Source: Paenibacillus xylanexedens (GTDB lineage: Bacteria; Bacillota; Bacilli; Paenibacillales; Paenibacillaceae). Taken from it: 64,000 nucleotides of DNA. Shown piece by piece: positions 48,236 to 57,385 of this stretch (position 1 is its first letter; each line of letters starts with the position of its first letter). The position numbers were made by a program, and so were the translations under genes. Location of the stretch: the NCBI RefSeq assembly GCF_001908275.1, contig NZ_CP018620.1, positions 1,302,001-1,366,000 of the forward strand, written 5' to 3'. A model generated the notes under the pieces. It worked only from the letters and a program-made list of their open reading frames with translations. It was not told the origin of the DNA and made no database searches.

Positions 48236-49291
48236 ATGGAACCAGTCACAACTCAGGAAACACTTTTCTATACAGGTACGTATGCGTCAGCGGATGAACC
48301 AGGAATATTCCTATGTGCGTTGAATGCGGATACAGGAGAGATGCGAATCGTCAATCACATGGATGGTGTGGATAATCCGTCTTATCTGGCGCTATCCCCG
48401 GATGGAAACTGTCTGTATGTGGCGAGTGAGACGGACGAGGGAGAGGTGTTGGTCTATCAAAGAGATGCGGCAACGAGTGAGCTGCACCTGATGGATCGAA
48501 AACAGACCAGAGGGGCTTCTCCATGTTATGTGTCCGTCTCCAAGGATGGTCAGTGGGTATTCTCATCCAACTATAGCAGCGGCAGTGTCAATGTATTCCC
48601 GGTTGGCGATCAGGGGACGCTTGGTGAGATGAGTGCATGGGTGGAGCACACGGGAAGTGGAATCAACGAAGAACGCCAGGAAGGGCCGCATGCACACTCC
48701 ATTCAACCCGATCCGTCTGGGCAGTATGCTGTCGTATGTGACCTCGGTCTGGATCAGATCATTGTGTATCGCTTGGAAGAGGGACGTCTGGTTACCCATC
48801 GTGAGATGGATCAGCCACCAGGCGCAGGGCCAAGGCATCTTGTGTTCCATCCCAACTCGAAGTGGGCGTATGTGATCAACGAATTGGACAACACGGTTAC
48901 GGCATTCCTGTACGATGAGCGCAGAGGGGAGTTCACTACGGTACAGCACATTTCCACACTTCCAGAAGGGCATAAAGGAGAGGGGACGGCTGCAGACATC
49001 CGAGTATCTCCATGTGGACGTTTCCTGTATGCATCCAATCGGGGAGATGACAGCATCGTGCTCTATCATATTGATCAGGAGAGCGGTGAGTTGGAGGCCG
49101 TAGAGTGGACGTCCACAATTGGGCAGACACCGCGTAACTTTAATATTTTGCCAGGCGGGATTCTGGTTGTGGCGAATCAGGACAGCAATAACCTCGTAGG
49201 TTTCCAGATCAGTGAAGAAAACGGACGTCTGACGCATAACGGGTTCAAGCTGGAACTGCCTCGTCCGGTATGTATTGCGCCTGTGGTATAA
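48236..49291 (+). CDS. Lactonase-family beta-propeller protein
   Basis: The 351-residue seven-bladed beta propeller is of the YkgB/Pgl type (6-phosphogluconolactonase-like). Family motifs include YTGTYASADEPGIFL, GPHAHSIQPDPSG (the His region of the active site) and PGAGPRHLVFHPN. The reaction is likely hydrolysis of a sugar lactone, but sugar-phosphate specificity is not shown. AAGGGAGAG precedes the ATG. Its own terminator follows; it is divergent from the AraC regulator. Confidence 0.9.
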   Translation: MEPVTTQETLFYTGTYASADEPGIFLCALNADTGEMRIVNHMDGVDNPSYLALSPDGNCLYVASETDEGEVLVYQRDAATSELHLMDRKQTRGASPCYVSVSKDGQWVFSSNYSSGSVNVFPVGDQGTLGEMSAWVEHTGSGINEERQEGPHAHSIQPDPSGQYAVVCDLGLDQIIVYRLEEGRLVTHREMDQPPGAGPRHLVFHPNSKWAYVINELDNTVTAFLYDERRGEFTTVQHISTLPEGHKGEGTAADIRVSPCGRFLYASNRGDDSIVLYHIDQESGELEAVEWTSTIGQTPRNFNILPGGILVVANQDSNNLVGFQISEENGRLTHNGFKLELPRPVCIAPVV

Positions 49292-49346
49292 AAGTTGTAA
49301 TACGGTGAAGTAAACGTGGAATATTACATCTAAAAAGTGGTCTATA

Positions 49347-49388
49347 AGCTGTGAAATCATGGAGAAACACATGGTTTTACAGCTTTTT
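49347..49388 (+). terminator. Intrinsic terminator after the lactonase
   Basis: AAGCTGTGAAATCAT pairs with ATGGTTTTACAGCTT (with wobbles) and seven T follow. Confidence 0.85.
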
Positions 49389-49487
49389 TTAGTCATTTTA
49401 TGAGAACATGGGAATCGTCCCATATCCGTAATTCGGTTGATTGTGATTCCAGTCGACTGAAGCAATTCGAAGAACGGGCAACGGCTA

Positions 49488-49516
49488 ACTGAAGGAGAAA
49501 TCCTTCGGCTTTTTTA
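49488..49516 (+). terminator. Second short terminator-like hairpin
   Basis: CTGAAGGA-GAAA-TCCTTCGG is followed by CTTTTTTA. No gene ends right before it, so it may close a short unknown transcript or back up the first terminator. Confidence 0.5.
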
Positions 49517-49583
49517 TGTACGAACCTTTAATCACTAAATTAGACCTATAGATGGAATTATATGTTTAATTTAAAATAAATAT

Positions 49584-49599
49584 ATTAAAGCGCTTACAT
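49584..49599 (+). promoter_or_regulatory. Catabolite-responsive element before the pectin lyase gene
   Basis: ATTAAAGCGCTTACAT fits the CcpA consensus with one mismatch. It lies 75 bases before the rhamnogalacturonan lyase start. Confidence 0.7.
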
Positions 49600-49658
49600 A
49601 AAAAGATGGCGCTACAAGGGCATCGGGCTTACCAAACCAATTGGGGAGGCAATTGTTT

Positions 49659-51536
49659 ATGGGAAATCGATCATCATTGTGGAAGCGCACATTACGTACA
49701 GCCGGAGTATCACTGCTAAGTTCCGCGTTACTGGTTACTTCGCTTGGCCTTGGCAACATGTCGGTAACACATGCAGCGGGAGCAAGGCAGATGGAATATC
49801 TGGATCGCGGTGTGGTGGCTGTGAAGACCGGGACAGGTGTGTTTGTCAGTTGGCGGCTTCTGGGAACGGAAGGATCGAATGTATCGTTTAATGTCTATCG
49901 AGATGGAACCAAGGTGAACGCTACGCCCATAACAAACAGCACCAACCTTCAGGATGCAAGCGGGACAAGCAGTTCCAAATATACGGTTCGCGCTGTCGTC
50001 AGTGGAACGGAGCAGGCTGCTTCAGCGGCAGCAAGCGTATGGGGCAATAACTATCTATCTGTACCGCTCAGTGTACCCGCAGGTGGGACAACGCCCGATG
50101 GAGTAGCCTACACCTACAGTGCCAATGATGCCAGTGCAGGTGACCTGGATGGTGATGGGGAGTATGAATTGATCGTGAAGTGGGACCCTTCCAACTCCAA
50201 GGATAACTCCCAGAGTGGTTATACCGGGGAAGTATTTATCGATGCCTACAAATTAAATGGAACACGACTCTGGCGAATTAGTCTGGGCAAAAATATCCGT
50301 GCCGGCGCTCACTACACCCAGTTCATGGTGTATGATCTCGACGGTGACGCCAAAGCCGAGGTTGCGATGAAAACAGCCGATGGCACCAAGGATGGCACTG
50401 GTGTGGTCATCGGTGATGCAAGCAAGGATTACCGCAATTCCAGCGGTTATGTATTATCTGGCCCCGAATTCCTGACGGTTTTCAATGGGCAGACCGGCAA
50501 AGCACTCTCCACGGTGAACTACGAACCGGCGCGCGGCAATGTGTCCGACTGGGGAGATAACTATGGAAACCGGGTGGATCGTTTCCTTGCCGCCATTGCT
50601 TATCTGGATGGGGAGCGCCCAAGTCTGGTCATGGCGCGTGGGTACTATACGCGAAGTGTGCTCGTGGCCTATAACTGGCGGAATGGACAGCTGACCAAAC
50701 AATGGACATTTGATTCCAATACCTCGGGTAACTCGGGCTATGCCGGGCAGGGCAATCATAATCTGAGTGTGGCGGACGTAGACGGAGATGGGAAAGACGA
50801 AATCGTTTATGGTGCCATGGCAGTGGATGACAACGGCAAAGGATTGTACACAACAGGACTTCATCATGGCGATGCCATGCATTTGAGTGACCTCGACCCG
50901 GACCGCCCTGGACTTGAGGTATTTCAGGTCCATGAGACACCGTCCAATGCCGGCGTTGAATTCCGTGATGCAGGTACAGGTCAGTTAATCTGGGGAGTCA
51001 AAACAACGAAGGATATTGGACGCGGCATGGCGGCAGATATCGATCCAAGATATAAAGGCGCTGAAGTATGGGCAGACGGCAGTCTGTATACGGCCAAAGG
51101 GCAGAAACTCGGGACAACCCTACCGTCCTCCACGAATTTTGGCATCTGGTGGGATGGGGATTTGCTCCGTGAACTGCTGGACAGCAACCGAATCGACAAG
51201 TGGAATTATGCCAACAGCACAACGATGAACCTGCTCACCGCATCCGGCGTTTCTTCCAACAACGGAACCAAATCTACGCCGAATCTGCAGGCGGATCTGT
51301 TCGGGGACTGGAGAGAAGAAGTGGTATGGCGGACCAATGACAGTTCGGCGATGCAGATCTATACCACAACAGCAGTTACGGACAAACGCATCTATACGCT
51401 GATGCATGATCCGGTGTACCGTCTTGGTGTCGCTTGGCAAAATGTAGCCTACAATCAACCGCCACACACCGGTTTTTATCTGGGAGAAGGCATGAGCACA
51501 CCACCGGTACCCAATATCCGGTATGCGGGCAGATGA
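49659..51536 (+). CDS. Rhamnogalacturonan endolyase, PL11
   Basis: The 625-residue secreted enzyme has a signal peptide of about 43 residues (GLGNMSVTHAAGARQ), a fibronectin-like beta domain and the eight-bladed propeller of polysaccharide lyase family 11 (YesW/YesX). Calcium-binding DLDGDGEYEL, DLDGDAKAEV and DVDGDGKDEI motifs repeat along the blades. It cleaves the rhamnogalacturonan-I backbone of pectin by beta-elimination. ATG at 49659 follows GGGGAGG; there is a cre upstream and its own terminator downstream. No other rhamnose or pectin genes are next to it. Confidence 0.94.
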   Translation: MGNRSSLWKRTLRTAGVSLLSSALLVTSLGLGNMSVTHAAGARQMEYLDRGVVAVKTGTGVFVSWRLLGTEGSNVSFNVYRDGTKVNATPITNSTNLQDASGTSSSKYTVRAVVSGTEQAASAAASVWGNNYLSVPLSVPAGGTTPDGVAYTYSANDASAGDLDGDGEYELIVKWDPSNSKDNSQSGYTGEVFIDAYKLNGTRLWRISLGKNIRAGAHYTQFMVYDLDGDAKAEVAMKTADGTKDGTGVVIGDASKDYRNSSGYVLSGPEFLTVFNGQTGKALSTVNYEPARGNVSDWGDNYGNRVDRFLAAIAYLDGERPSLVMARGYYTRSVLVAYNWRNGQLTKQWTFDSNTSGNSGYAGQGNHNLSVADVDGDGKDEIVYGAMAVDDNGKGLYTTGLHHGDAMHLSDLDPDRPGLEVFQVHETPSNAGVEFRDAGTGQLIWGVKTTKDIGRGMAADIDPRYKGAEVWADGSLYTAKGQKLGTTLPSSTNFGIWWDGDLLRELLDSNRIDKWNYANSTTMNLLTASGVSSNNGTKSTPNLQADLFGDWREEVVWRTNDSSAMQIYTTTAVTDKRIYTLMHDPVYRLGVAWQNVAYNQPPHTGFYLGEGMSTPPVPNIRYAGR

Positions 51537-51608
51537 GGAATGGACAAGGTGTGGCCGTCCAATTCCGTTCATGTTTACAATAGCCAGCGAAGCATGGGAT
51601 TCGCTGAA

Positions 51609-51647
51609 GGGAACAACGGACGCTGGTTCGTTGTTCCTCTTTTTTTT
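51609..51647 (+). terminator. Intrinsic terminator after the lyase gene
   Basis: GGAACAACG pairs with CGTTGTTCC over a ten-base loop, followed by CTTTTTTTT. Confidence 0.9.
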
Positions 51648-51688
51648 GCCAATGGTGCAGAAATCCGGTAAAAATCGGAAAAAAACGT

Positions 51689-51717
51689 TTGACAGGTATA
51701 TAGACTGCCTTTATTAT
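51689..51717 (+). promoter_or_regulatory. Promoter of the sulfate-uptake operon
   Basis: TTGACA, a 17-base spacer and TATTAT form a good SigA promoter, giving a leader of almost 300 bases before the first start codon. A TAGGAATAAT sequence at 51742 might be part of a CymR-type sulfur-regulation site; this is a guess. Confidence 0.7.
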
Positions 51718-51796
51718 ACGTATATAACTTACTAAACAGGTAGGAATAATAAAAATGAATCTGTTTTCATTGTGAAAACGGTCATTTTAAAGACAG

Positions 51797-51950
51797 ATGC
51801 AACCATGCAACCTGAACAGAATAACGTTCTCACCGTATAGACGGAGGAACACCGCAGCGCATCCTTTTCAGATGGAGCATGCACGGCCTTAAGCCGGCAT
51901 GACTTTATGGGGAGAAGTGCGCGGGGGTTCCTCCGTCTTCTTGTTTTTTT
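51797..51950 (+). promoter_or_regulatory. Structured leader/terminator, possible RNA switch, upstream of sulfate genes
   Basis: A 12-base stem AGACGGAGGAAC (51839-51850) with GTTCCTCCGTCT (51927-51938) runs into a T-rich tract, forming a terminator whose loop is itself folded. Inside it are GCGCA (51857-51861) with TGCGC (51918-51922) and a hairpin CATGC-A-CGGC with GCCG-GCATG (51878-51901). Upstream stand two tandem copies of ATGCAACC (51797-51812) and a GAAC/GTTC hairpin. It does not match SAM, T-box or other classes I know. Confidence 0.6.
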
Positions 51951-52020
51951 TACGGGGCGTTCGATCCTGTTCAGCCGGCCTGAGGTAGTCATGCAGATCT
52001 ATATCGGGGGAGTGTTATTC

Positions 52021-53100
52021 ATGAAAAAGAGAATTCATAAGGGTATTTTGGTTGGTCTGGCACTGGTATTAACAGGAGTTCTGGCAGCATGCGGATCGGA
52101 TAGCAGCGGGTCCAGTGCGGCAGGAACATCTGGGGGAGCGGAAGGCGGCACAGAAGGGGCCAAGGCCATCGAACTGCTGAATGTTTCCTACGATCCAACG
52201 CGGGAACTCTATGAGCAATATAACAAAGCGTTTGCGGCGCATTGGTTGAAAGAGAAAGGCCAGGAAGTGACCATCAAGCAATCCCATGGGGGGTCGGGCA
52301 AACAGAGTCGTTCTGTTATTGACGGACTGGATGCAGACGTGGTGACGCTGGCATTGGGATACGATATTGATGCGATTGAAGATAAAGGTCTGATTAACGA
52401 AGGTTGGCAGGACAAATACGAGCATAACAGCTCTCCGTATACCTCTACGATTGTATTCCTTGTGCGTAAAGGCAATCCAAAAGGCATCAAGGACTGGGAT
52501 GATCTGATCAAAGGGGATACCCAAGTCATCACACCAAACCCCAAAACGTCCGGTGGAGCGCGCTGGAACTATCTGGCGGCATGGGGATATGCCCTTAAGC
52601 ATAATAACAATGATGAAGAGAAGGCGAAGGAATTCGTTGGTGAATTGTTCAAACATGCGCCTGTGCTGGATTCGGGTGCTCGCGGATCTACGACAACGTT
52701 TGTTGAACGTGGCATTGGTGATGTGCTGCTTGCCTGGGAGAATGAAGCTTTTTTATCGGTAAAAGAGCTGGGTCCGGACAAATTCGACATTGTCGTGCCT
52801 TCGGTTAGTATCTTGGCTGAGCCGCCCGTTGCGATTGTGGACAAAAATGCAGACAAAAAGGGAAGCCGCGACGTGGCGGATGCCTATCTGAAATATTTGT
52901 ACAGTGAAGAGGGACAGACGATTGCCGCTGAAAATTATTACCGCCCAACGCTGGACAGCGTGGAGGAAAAATTCAAAGATCAGTTCCCGGCACTTGAGCT
53001 GTTCACGTTGAAAGATGTATTCGGCACATGGCGGGATACTCAGGCCAAACATTTCAATGACGGTGGTATCTTCGACCAGATCTATGTTCCAGGCAGCTAA
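52021..53100 (+). CDS. Sulfate ABC transporter substrate-binding lipoprotein
   Basis: The 359-residue protein has a lipobox (TGVLAAC, Cys near 21), a Ser/Gly linker and the sulfate-binding (Sbp/CysP) fold: [51 protein letters not shown]. These glycine- and serine-rich loops hold the sulfate anion in the family. The ATG at 52021 lies nine bases after GGGGGAG; the frame is open upstream but the lipoprotein signal fixes this start. It is first in an operon with CysT, CysW and YezD. Confidence 0.94.
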   Translation: MKKRIHKGILVGLALVLTGVLAACGSDSSGSSAAGTSGGAEGGTEGAKAIELLNVSYDPTRELYEQYNKAFAAHWLKEKGQEVTIKQSHGGSGKQSRSVIDGLDADVVTLALGYDIDAIEDKGLINEGWQDKYEHNSSPYTSTIVFLVRKGNPKGIKDWDDLIKGDTQVITPNPKTSGGARWNYLAAWGYALKHNNNDEEKAKEFVGELFKHAPVLDSGARGSTTTFVERGIGDVLLAWENEAFLSVKELGPDKFDIVVPSVSILAEPPVAIVDKNADKKGSRDVADAYLKYLYSEEGQTIAAENYYRPTLDSVEEKFKDQFPALELFTLKDVFGTWRDTQAKHFNDGGIFDQIYVPGS

Positions 53101-53187
53101 GGTTGCTCTGTTCAATGAACACCCGATCAATCGCGCTGTGAGCGGCCAACCAGCCTTACCGGCTGAAGGCAGAGAGGATGAACGTGC

Positions 53188-54024
53188 ATGAGCAAGGTGG
53201 TTGTGGCGCGGAGACGCACATTGCCGGGATTTGGATTAACGATGGGTTACAGTGTGTTCTACCTGAGCCTGGTTGTACTTATTCCACTAGCTGCGCTGTT
53301 ATTTAACTCAACAGGGCTGACGTGGGCAACCATGATTGAGGTTGCGACCAATCCCAGGGTGCTGGCTTCCTTCAAGGTCAGCTTCCTGACCGCAGGTGCA
53401 GCGGCGCTGATTGATCTCGTGCTGGGGTTACTCCTGGCATGGGTGCTTGTTCGGTATGAATTTCCGGGCAAAAGGCTGTTTGATGCGGTCATTGATCTGC
53501 CTTTTGCCTTGCCGACAGCGGTAGCAGGGGTTGCTCTTACGGCGATCTATGCCGGCAATGGCTGGATTGGGCAGTTTGTAGAGCCTTTGGGCATCAAGCT
53601 CGCCTATTCACAGGCCGGGATTACGCTGGCGCTGATGTTTATCGGAATTCCGTTCGTAGTTCGCACGGTGCAACCGGTGTTGGAGGAGCTGGAGGCTGAG
53701 GTGGAAGAGGCGGCTGCCACACTGGGGGCAGGAAGATGGCGGATATTCCGCACCATTCTGCTGCCAGATCTGATTCCACCGTTGCTGACAGGTTTTGCGC
53801 TGGCTTTTGCCCGGGGCATTGGCGAATATGGCTCGGTTGTATTTATCTCAGGTAATATGCCGATGAAAACGGAGATTGCTCCCTTGCTGATCATGGCCAA
53901 GCTGGAGCAGTTCGATTATGCAGGCGCTACAGCTGTAGCTTTGCTGTTGCTTCTGGTTTCTTTCATCCTGCTGCTGATCATTAATTCCTTGCAACGTTGG
54001 AGCCGGAAGGCGGGCAGAGCATGA
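53188..54024 (+). CDS. cysT: Sulfate ABC transporter permease CysT
   Basis: The 278-residue permease has about six helices and an EAA loop (VEEAAATLGAGRWRIFRTI, then LLPDLIPPLLTGFALAFARG). It pairs with CysW. GAGAGGATG lies before the ATG. The segment DLPFALPTAVAGVALTAIY is typical of sulfate and molybdate permeases. Confidence 0.93.
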   Translation: MSKVVVARRRTLPGFGLTMGYSVFYLSLVVLIPLAALLFNSTGLTWATMIEVATNPRVLASFKVSFLTAGAAALIDLVLGLLLAWVLVRYEFPGKRLFDAVIDLPFALPTAVAGVALTAIYAGNGWIGQFVEPLGIKLAYSQAGITLALMFIGIPFVVRTVQPVLEELEAEVEEAAATLGAGRWRIFRTILLPDLIPPLLTGFALAFARGIGEYGSVVFISGNMPMKTEIAPLLIMAKLEQFDYAGATAVALLLLLVSFILLLIINSLQRWSRKAGRA

Positions 54025-54091
54025 CGATGAAGCATGATGGAATATGGATATTAAAAGACGTCACTCACCCAAACCAAAGGAGGTGCAGCAT

Positions 54092-54967
54092 ATGGCGGGT
54101 TCTGTCCCACTAAGCCCTGTTCCACCCGTACGAGCTGGCCGTGGAACGAACCGTGCAACAACGGAAGCTCCATGGGTCAAATGGTTGTTGATTGGACTGG
54201 CAAGCCTGGTACTCATATGGCTGCTTATTTTGCCACTGGCCATTGTGCTCATGGAGGCGTTGAAGCAGGGCTGGGGTGTGTACATTGCGGCTCTTACCGA
54301 GCCGGATGCCATGTCTGCACTGAAACTCACGTTATTGGTTGCGGCGATTACCGTGCCGCTGAATACGATATTTGGTGTGGCCGCTGCATGGGTCATTACC
54401 AAATTCCAGTTCAAGGGCAAGGGACTTATGATCACCCTGATTGATCTTCCTTTTTCAATTTCGCCTGTGGTGGGCGGGTTGATTTTTGTATTGGTCTTTG
54501 GTTCGAATGGGTGGTTTGGGCCGTGGCTGTCCGAACATGATATCAAAATCATTTTTGCGCTGCCAGGCATTGTCATTGCAACGTTGTTTATTACCTTCCC
54601 CTTTGTAGCCAGGGAGTTGATTCCATTAATGGAGGACCAGGGAACCCGGGAAGAGGAAGCGGCGGTTACGCTGGGTGCTTCCGGGTGGCGGATCTTCTGG
54701 AGTGTAACCTTGCCCAACATCAAATGGGGGCTGCTGTACGGCATTATTCTGTGTAATGCTCGTGCTATGGGTGAGTTCGGAGCAGTATCTGTGGTGTCCG
54801 GACATATCCGCGGGGAGACCAATACGTTACCACTTCATGTGGAGATTTTGTATAACGAATATCAATTTTCGGCTTCGTTTGCCGTAGCTTCCCTGCTCCT
54901 GATTCTGGCTCTCGCCACGTTGCTGCTCAAGAGTTGGCTTGGACACAAAGCCGTTTCAGAAAAGTGA
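54092..54967 (+). CDS. cysW: Sulfate ABC transporter permease CysW
   Basis: The 291-residue permease is paralogous to CysT (DLPFSISPVVGGLIFVLVFG; EEEAAVTLGASGWRIFWSV). ATG at 54092 is preferred because AAAGGAGG lies seven bases upstream. The ATPase CysA, which normally completes this transporter, is not encoded next to it. Confidence 0.93.
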   Translation: MAGSVPLSPVPPVRAGRGTNRATTEAPWVKWLLIGLASLVLIWLLILPLAIVLMEALKQGWGVYIAALTEPDAMSALKLTLLVAAITVPLNTIFGVAAAWVITKFQFKGKGLMITLIDLPFSISPVVGGLIFVLVFGSNGWFGPWLSEHDIKIIFALPGIVIATLFITFPFVARELIPLMEDQGTREEEAAVTLGASGWRIFWSVTLPNIKWGLLYGIILCNARAMGEFGAVSVVSGHIRGETNTLPLHVEILYNEYQFSASFAVASLLLILALATLLLKSWLGHKAVSEK

Positions 54968-55123
54968 TGATGAGAAGAAGAAAATACAGATTGACAGCTA
55001 CTGGAAGCCCTGCTAATGTATAAACCAAGTATATAGGTTGGATAAGAATGAATTATAAATCCGTTGGATGACAGCGTACTTAGGAATATGGCGGGCAATA
55101 GCCCGAGAAGAGGAGGCGGCTCT

Positions 55124-55363
55124 ATGGCTAAGCCGTTAAAAGTGGATGAGGTATGGTTGGACCGAATTGCCGGACAGCTGAATGACATGGAGTTTGGTTC
55201 ATTGCATATCGTGGTGCACGAAGGTCAGATTGTGCAGATGGAGCGGACCGAACGCAAGCGTTTTGAAAACACGCCCTCAGGCAGCGCCTCCAAATCCGGA
55301 AGCACGGCACGAAGCAGTTCAGCCCGTTCACTACGCGGATCAAATGCGAGTGCGAAGGGATAG
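55124..55363 (+). CDS. YezD-family small protein (DUF2292)
   Basis: The 79-residue protein is AKPLKVDEVWLDRIAGQLND followed by FGSLHIVVHEGQIVQMERTERKRF, the core of DUF2292/YezD, then a Ser/Ala/Lys-rich tail. The family sits next to sulfur-assimilation genes in many Bacillales, and the position here, after cysW, agrees. Its molecular role is unknown. ATG at 55124 follows AGAGGAGG; longer frames lack a ribosome site. Confidence 0.85.
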   Translation: MAKPLKVDEVWLDRIAGQLNDMEFGSLHIVVHEGQIVQMERTERKRFENTPSGSASKSGSTARSSSARSLRGSNASAKG

Positions 55364-55460
55364 AGAGTGACGTGAAGGAAGCGAAGATAGGTGCATAAAA
55401 ACACATGTAAAATCCAGAAACTCATGGGAAATGCATAATGTATGTTCCAAACCGTTATAT

Positions 55461-57101
55461 CTATTGTGCGCGACTTGTCTCCACATGCTCCTTATACCAA
55501 TGATTCGCTTCAAGCAGCACCTGTTGCCCACCTGCATCCATGAATTCTTCCACAAAGGTATCGAAATACCCCACAGGCTGATCGCCAGTGATGATGGAGA
55601 TGTACGCTCTGTCTCTCATGCGAATCAATTCAGATGAATATTGAATCAGGGCAGGGGTTGCAACCTCCAGGCGATTATAGATACCATTCTCCGTCAACCC
55701 TGCAGATGCAGCCCACTGTTCACGTTTGTCCGAGGGTGTACCTGGAACCGTCATACCGATACTTGAGCCGATCATATTAATATAATTCTCCATTCTGTTG
55801 TATGGGTAAAGTAAATGGAACGAGTTTGAATCTTCAGCGCTCCAATTCCAGTGTTTTCCTGGAAGGCCATACTCCATTTTGATCTGCTCCTCCGGATCGG
55901 GGTTGGCACTTACATAATCGAGTATCTCCAAAATTTTCTCCAGTTTTCCCGGCTCCTTCGCAGCCTCAGCACCTATAGCAATAAAATTCATCAGCAGATT
56001 GTTCCCTTTTGAACCGCTATGTCCATCAGGACCAATAACAGGAGAACCAAATACAACCTCTGCAGTTACGTTCTTCTGTAACAGCTCATTAACATTGAAC
56101 GAGGCTCCCACAGGGGTTTCTTGGCCATTTTCATTAAGGACACTGTAGTCTCCCTCTTGATTCCAATGATAATAGTTGCCCATCGAGGTCATCCCAATTT
56201 TTCCATTAATAAAAGTATGGGATAGATGTTTATAACCACCCTTATTTTCGCCGGTTATAAACTCGGGGTCGATAATCCCGTCCTGATACCACTTTTGCAT
56301 ATAAGTTAGGGCTTTTTTCATCTCCGGCTCCAAAGCGCCGATCACGAGTTGGTTGTTTTTTTCATTAAAATACAGCTGCTCGGTGAAAACGGTCTGTCCA
56401 AAGGCGCCAAACACGACATTTAAGCCCTCTCTGGATAGGCCATACGTATCCTGTTTACCATTTCCGTCGGGATCACCTTTGGCAAAAGCATACATAACCG
56501 TTTCAAATTCATCTAATGTCTTTGGCACCTCCAGACCAAGCTGCTTAAGCCAGTCCTCTCGGTATACAACAGGGGTTCTATAGATGTTGGTCTGATTAAT
56601 GGCCGGAATTCCATATAAGGAGCCGTTTATTTTTCCATACTCTAAATAACGTGAATCATAATCGCGAATTCGCTGTACGATATTTGGCGCATATTGTTCA
56701 AGGACTTCCGGGGAGATTTCCGCTAAGACCCCTTGCATTTGATACTTCAGCAGATCATGCGGTTGCCTAATCCGAAACAGATCCGGTATTTTACCTTGAG
56801 CAAGCTCCAGATCAAGCAGTTCCTCGTACCGCTTGTTCTCAAGGTTCCACACCTCCAGATCGACATCAAACCGATCCTCAATATAGGCAATCATCTCCGC
56901 GTCCTCAGGAACAGGGATATTCTGATGCATGGTCCAGGATATCGTATACTGCGGTGCTGTATCCTTCTCAGGGCTTGCCAAATGGTCCTGCTGTTGCACT
57001 TGTGCTGTTTCTCTTCCTAAAGAGGTACACCCACTTGTAAATACGAGAAGGAGGAGCATTGCGGAATATAGACATATCTGTCTTGACAAGTTAAGGTTCA
57101 T
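55461..57101 (-). CDS. Extracellular sugar-type solute-binding lipoprotein
   Basis: The 546-residue lipoprotein (lipobox LVFTSGC, Cys near 25) is of the large family-1 solute-binding type (LipO/YtcQ) used by carbohydrate ABC importers. The middle contains PAINQTNIYRTPVVYREDWL, and GDPDGNGKQDTYGLS is a calcium-like loop typical of these proteins. AAAGGAG precedes the ATG. The matching permeases are not nearby. It lies on the same strand as, and downstream of, a membrane AraC regulator, which is the usual neighbour. Confidence 0.9.
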   Translation of the reverse strand: MNLNLSRQICLYSAMLLLLVFTSGCTSLGRETAQVQQQDHLASPEKDTAPQYTISWTMHQNIPVPEDAEMIAYIEDRFDVDLEVWNLENKRYEELLDLELAQGKIPDLFRIRQPHDLLKYQMQGVLAEISPEVLEQYAPNIVQRIRDYDSRYLEYGKINGSLYGIPAINQTNIYRTPVVYREDWLKQLGLEVPKTLDEFETVMYAFAKGDPDGNGKQDTYGLSREGLNVVFGAFGQTVFTEQLYFNEKNNQLVIGALEPEMKKALTYMQKWYQDGIIDPEFITGENKGGYKHLSHTFINGKIGMTSMGNYYHWNQEGDYSVLNENGQETPVGASFNVNELLQKNVTAEVVFGSPVIGPDGHSGSKGNNLLMNFIAIGAEAAKEPGKLEKILEILDYVSANPDPEEQIKMEYGLPGKHWNWSAEDSNSFHLLYPYNRMENYINMIGSSIGMTVPGTPSDKREQWAASAGLTENGIYNRLEVATPALIQYSSELIRMRDRAYISIITGDQPVGYFDTFVEEFMDAGGQQVLLEANHWYKEHVETSRAQ

Positions 57102-57162
57102 AGCAGCTCCTTTACTAATTTTAAATTCTATAAGGGTTCAATCAAATAATATTTACACGGAC

Positions 57163-57360
57163 ACTCCGATGACAGAACAACCTTCCCATCGCTGTTATTC
57201 CCGGATTTCTCCCTTCTCTAAAGGGAGAAATCCGGGAATAGCGTATTCCTCCGAAGTAGCTTTCTTTCAGAAAGCTTTTAGGCGAAGCGTATGCTTTCGA
57301 AGTAGTTTTCTTACAGAAAACTTGTAGCTTCGCTTCTTCAGGTTCTTTCTGTCCTCTCCG
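57163..57360 (-). repeat. Multi-hairpin structured element, second copy
   Basis: Between the AraC gene and the lipoprotein gene lie an outer stem GACAGAACAACC (57171-57182) / GGTTCTTTCTGTC (57341-57353), a perfect 19-base stem (57197-57215 with 57221-57239, core CCCGGATTTCTCCC), and three hairpins: AGCTTTC/GAAAGCT (57258-57276), CGAAGC/GCTTTCG (57283-57299) and AGTTTTC/GAAAACT (57304-57322). On the minus strand it shares AATCCGGG-ATAACAGCGAT with the element at 9723-9908. Confidence 0.7.
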
Positions 57361-57385
57361 TTTTTGTGTAAATGTTAAATTGACC

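Noticed and set aside
48563..49465. 300-codon minus-strand frame opposite the lactonase
   Set aside because: Runs through the lactonase terminator and gene; composition is not protein-like.
51839..51950. SAM riboswitch or T-box before the sulfate operon
   Set aside because: The conserved SAM-I core and T-box sequences are not present; only a structured terminator can be supported.
54061..54822. 253-codon minus-strand frame opposite cysW
   Set aside because: Shadow of a clear permease gene.
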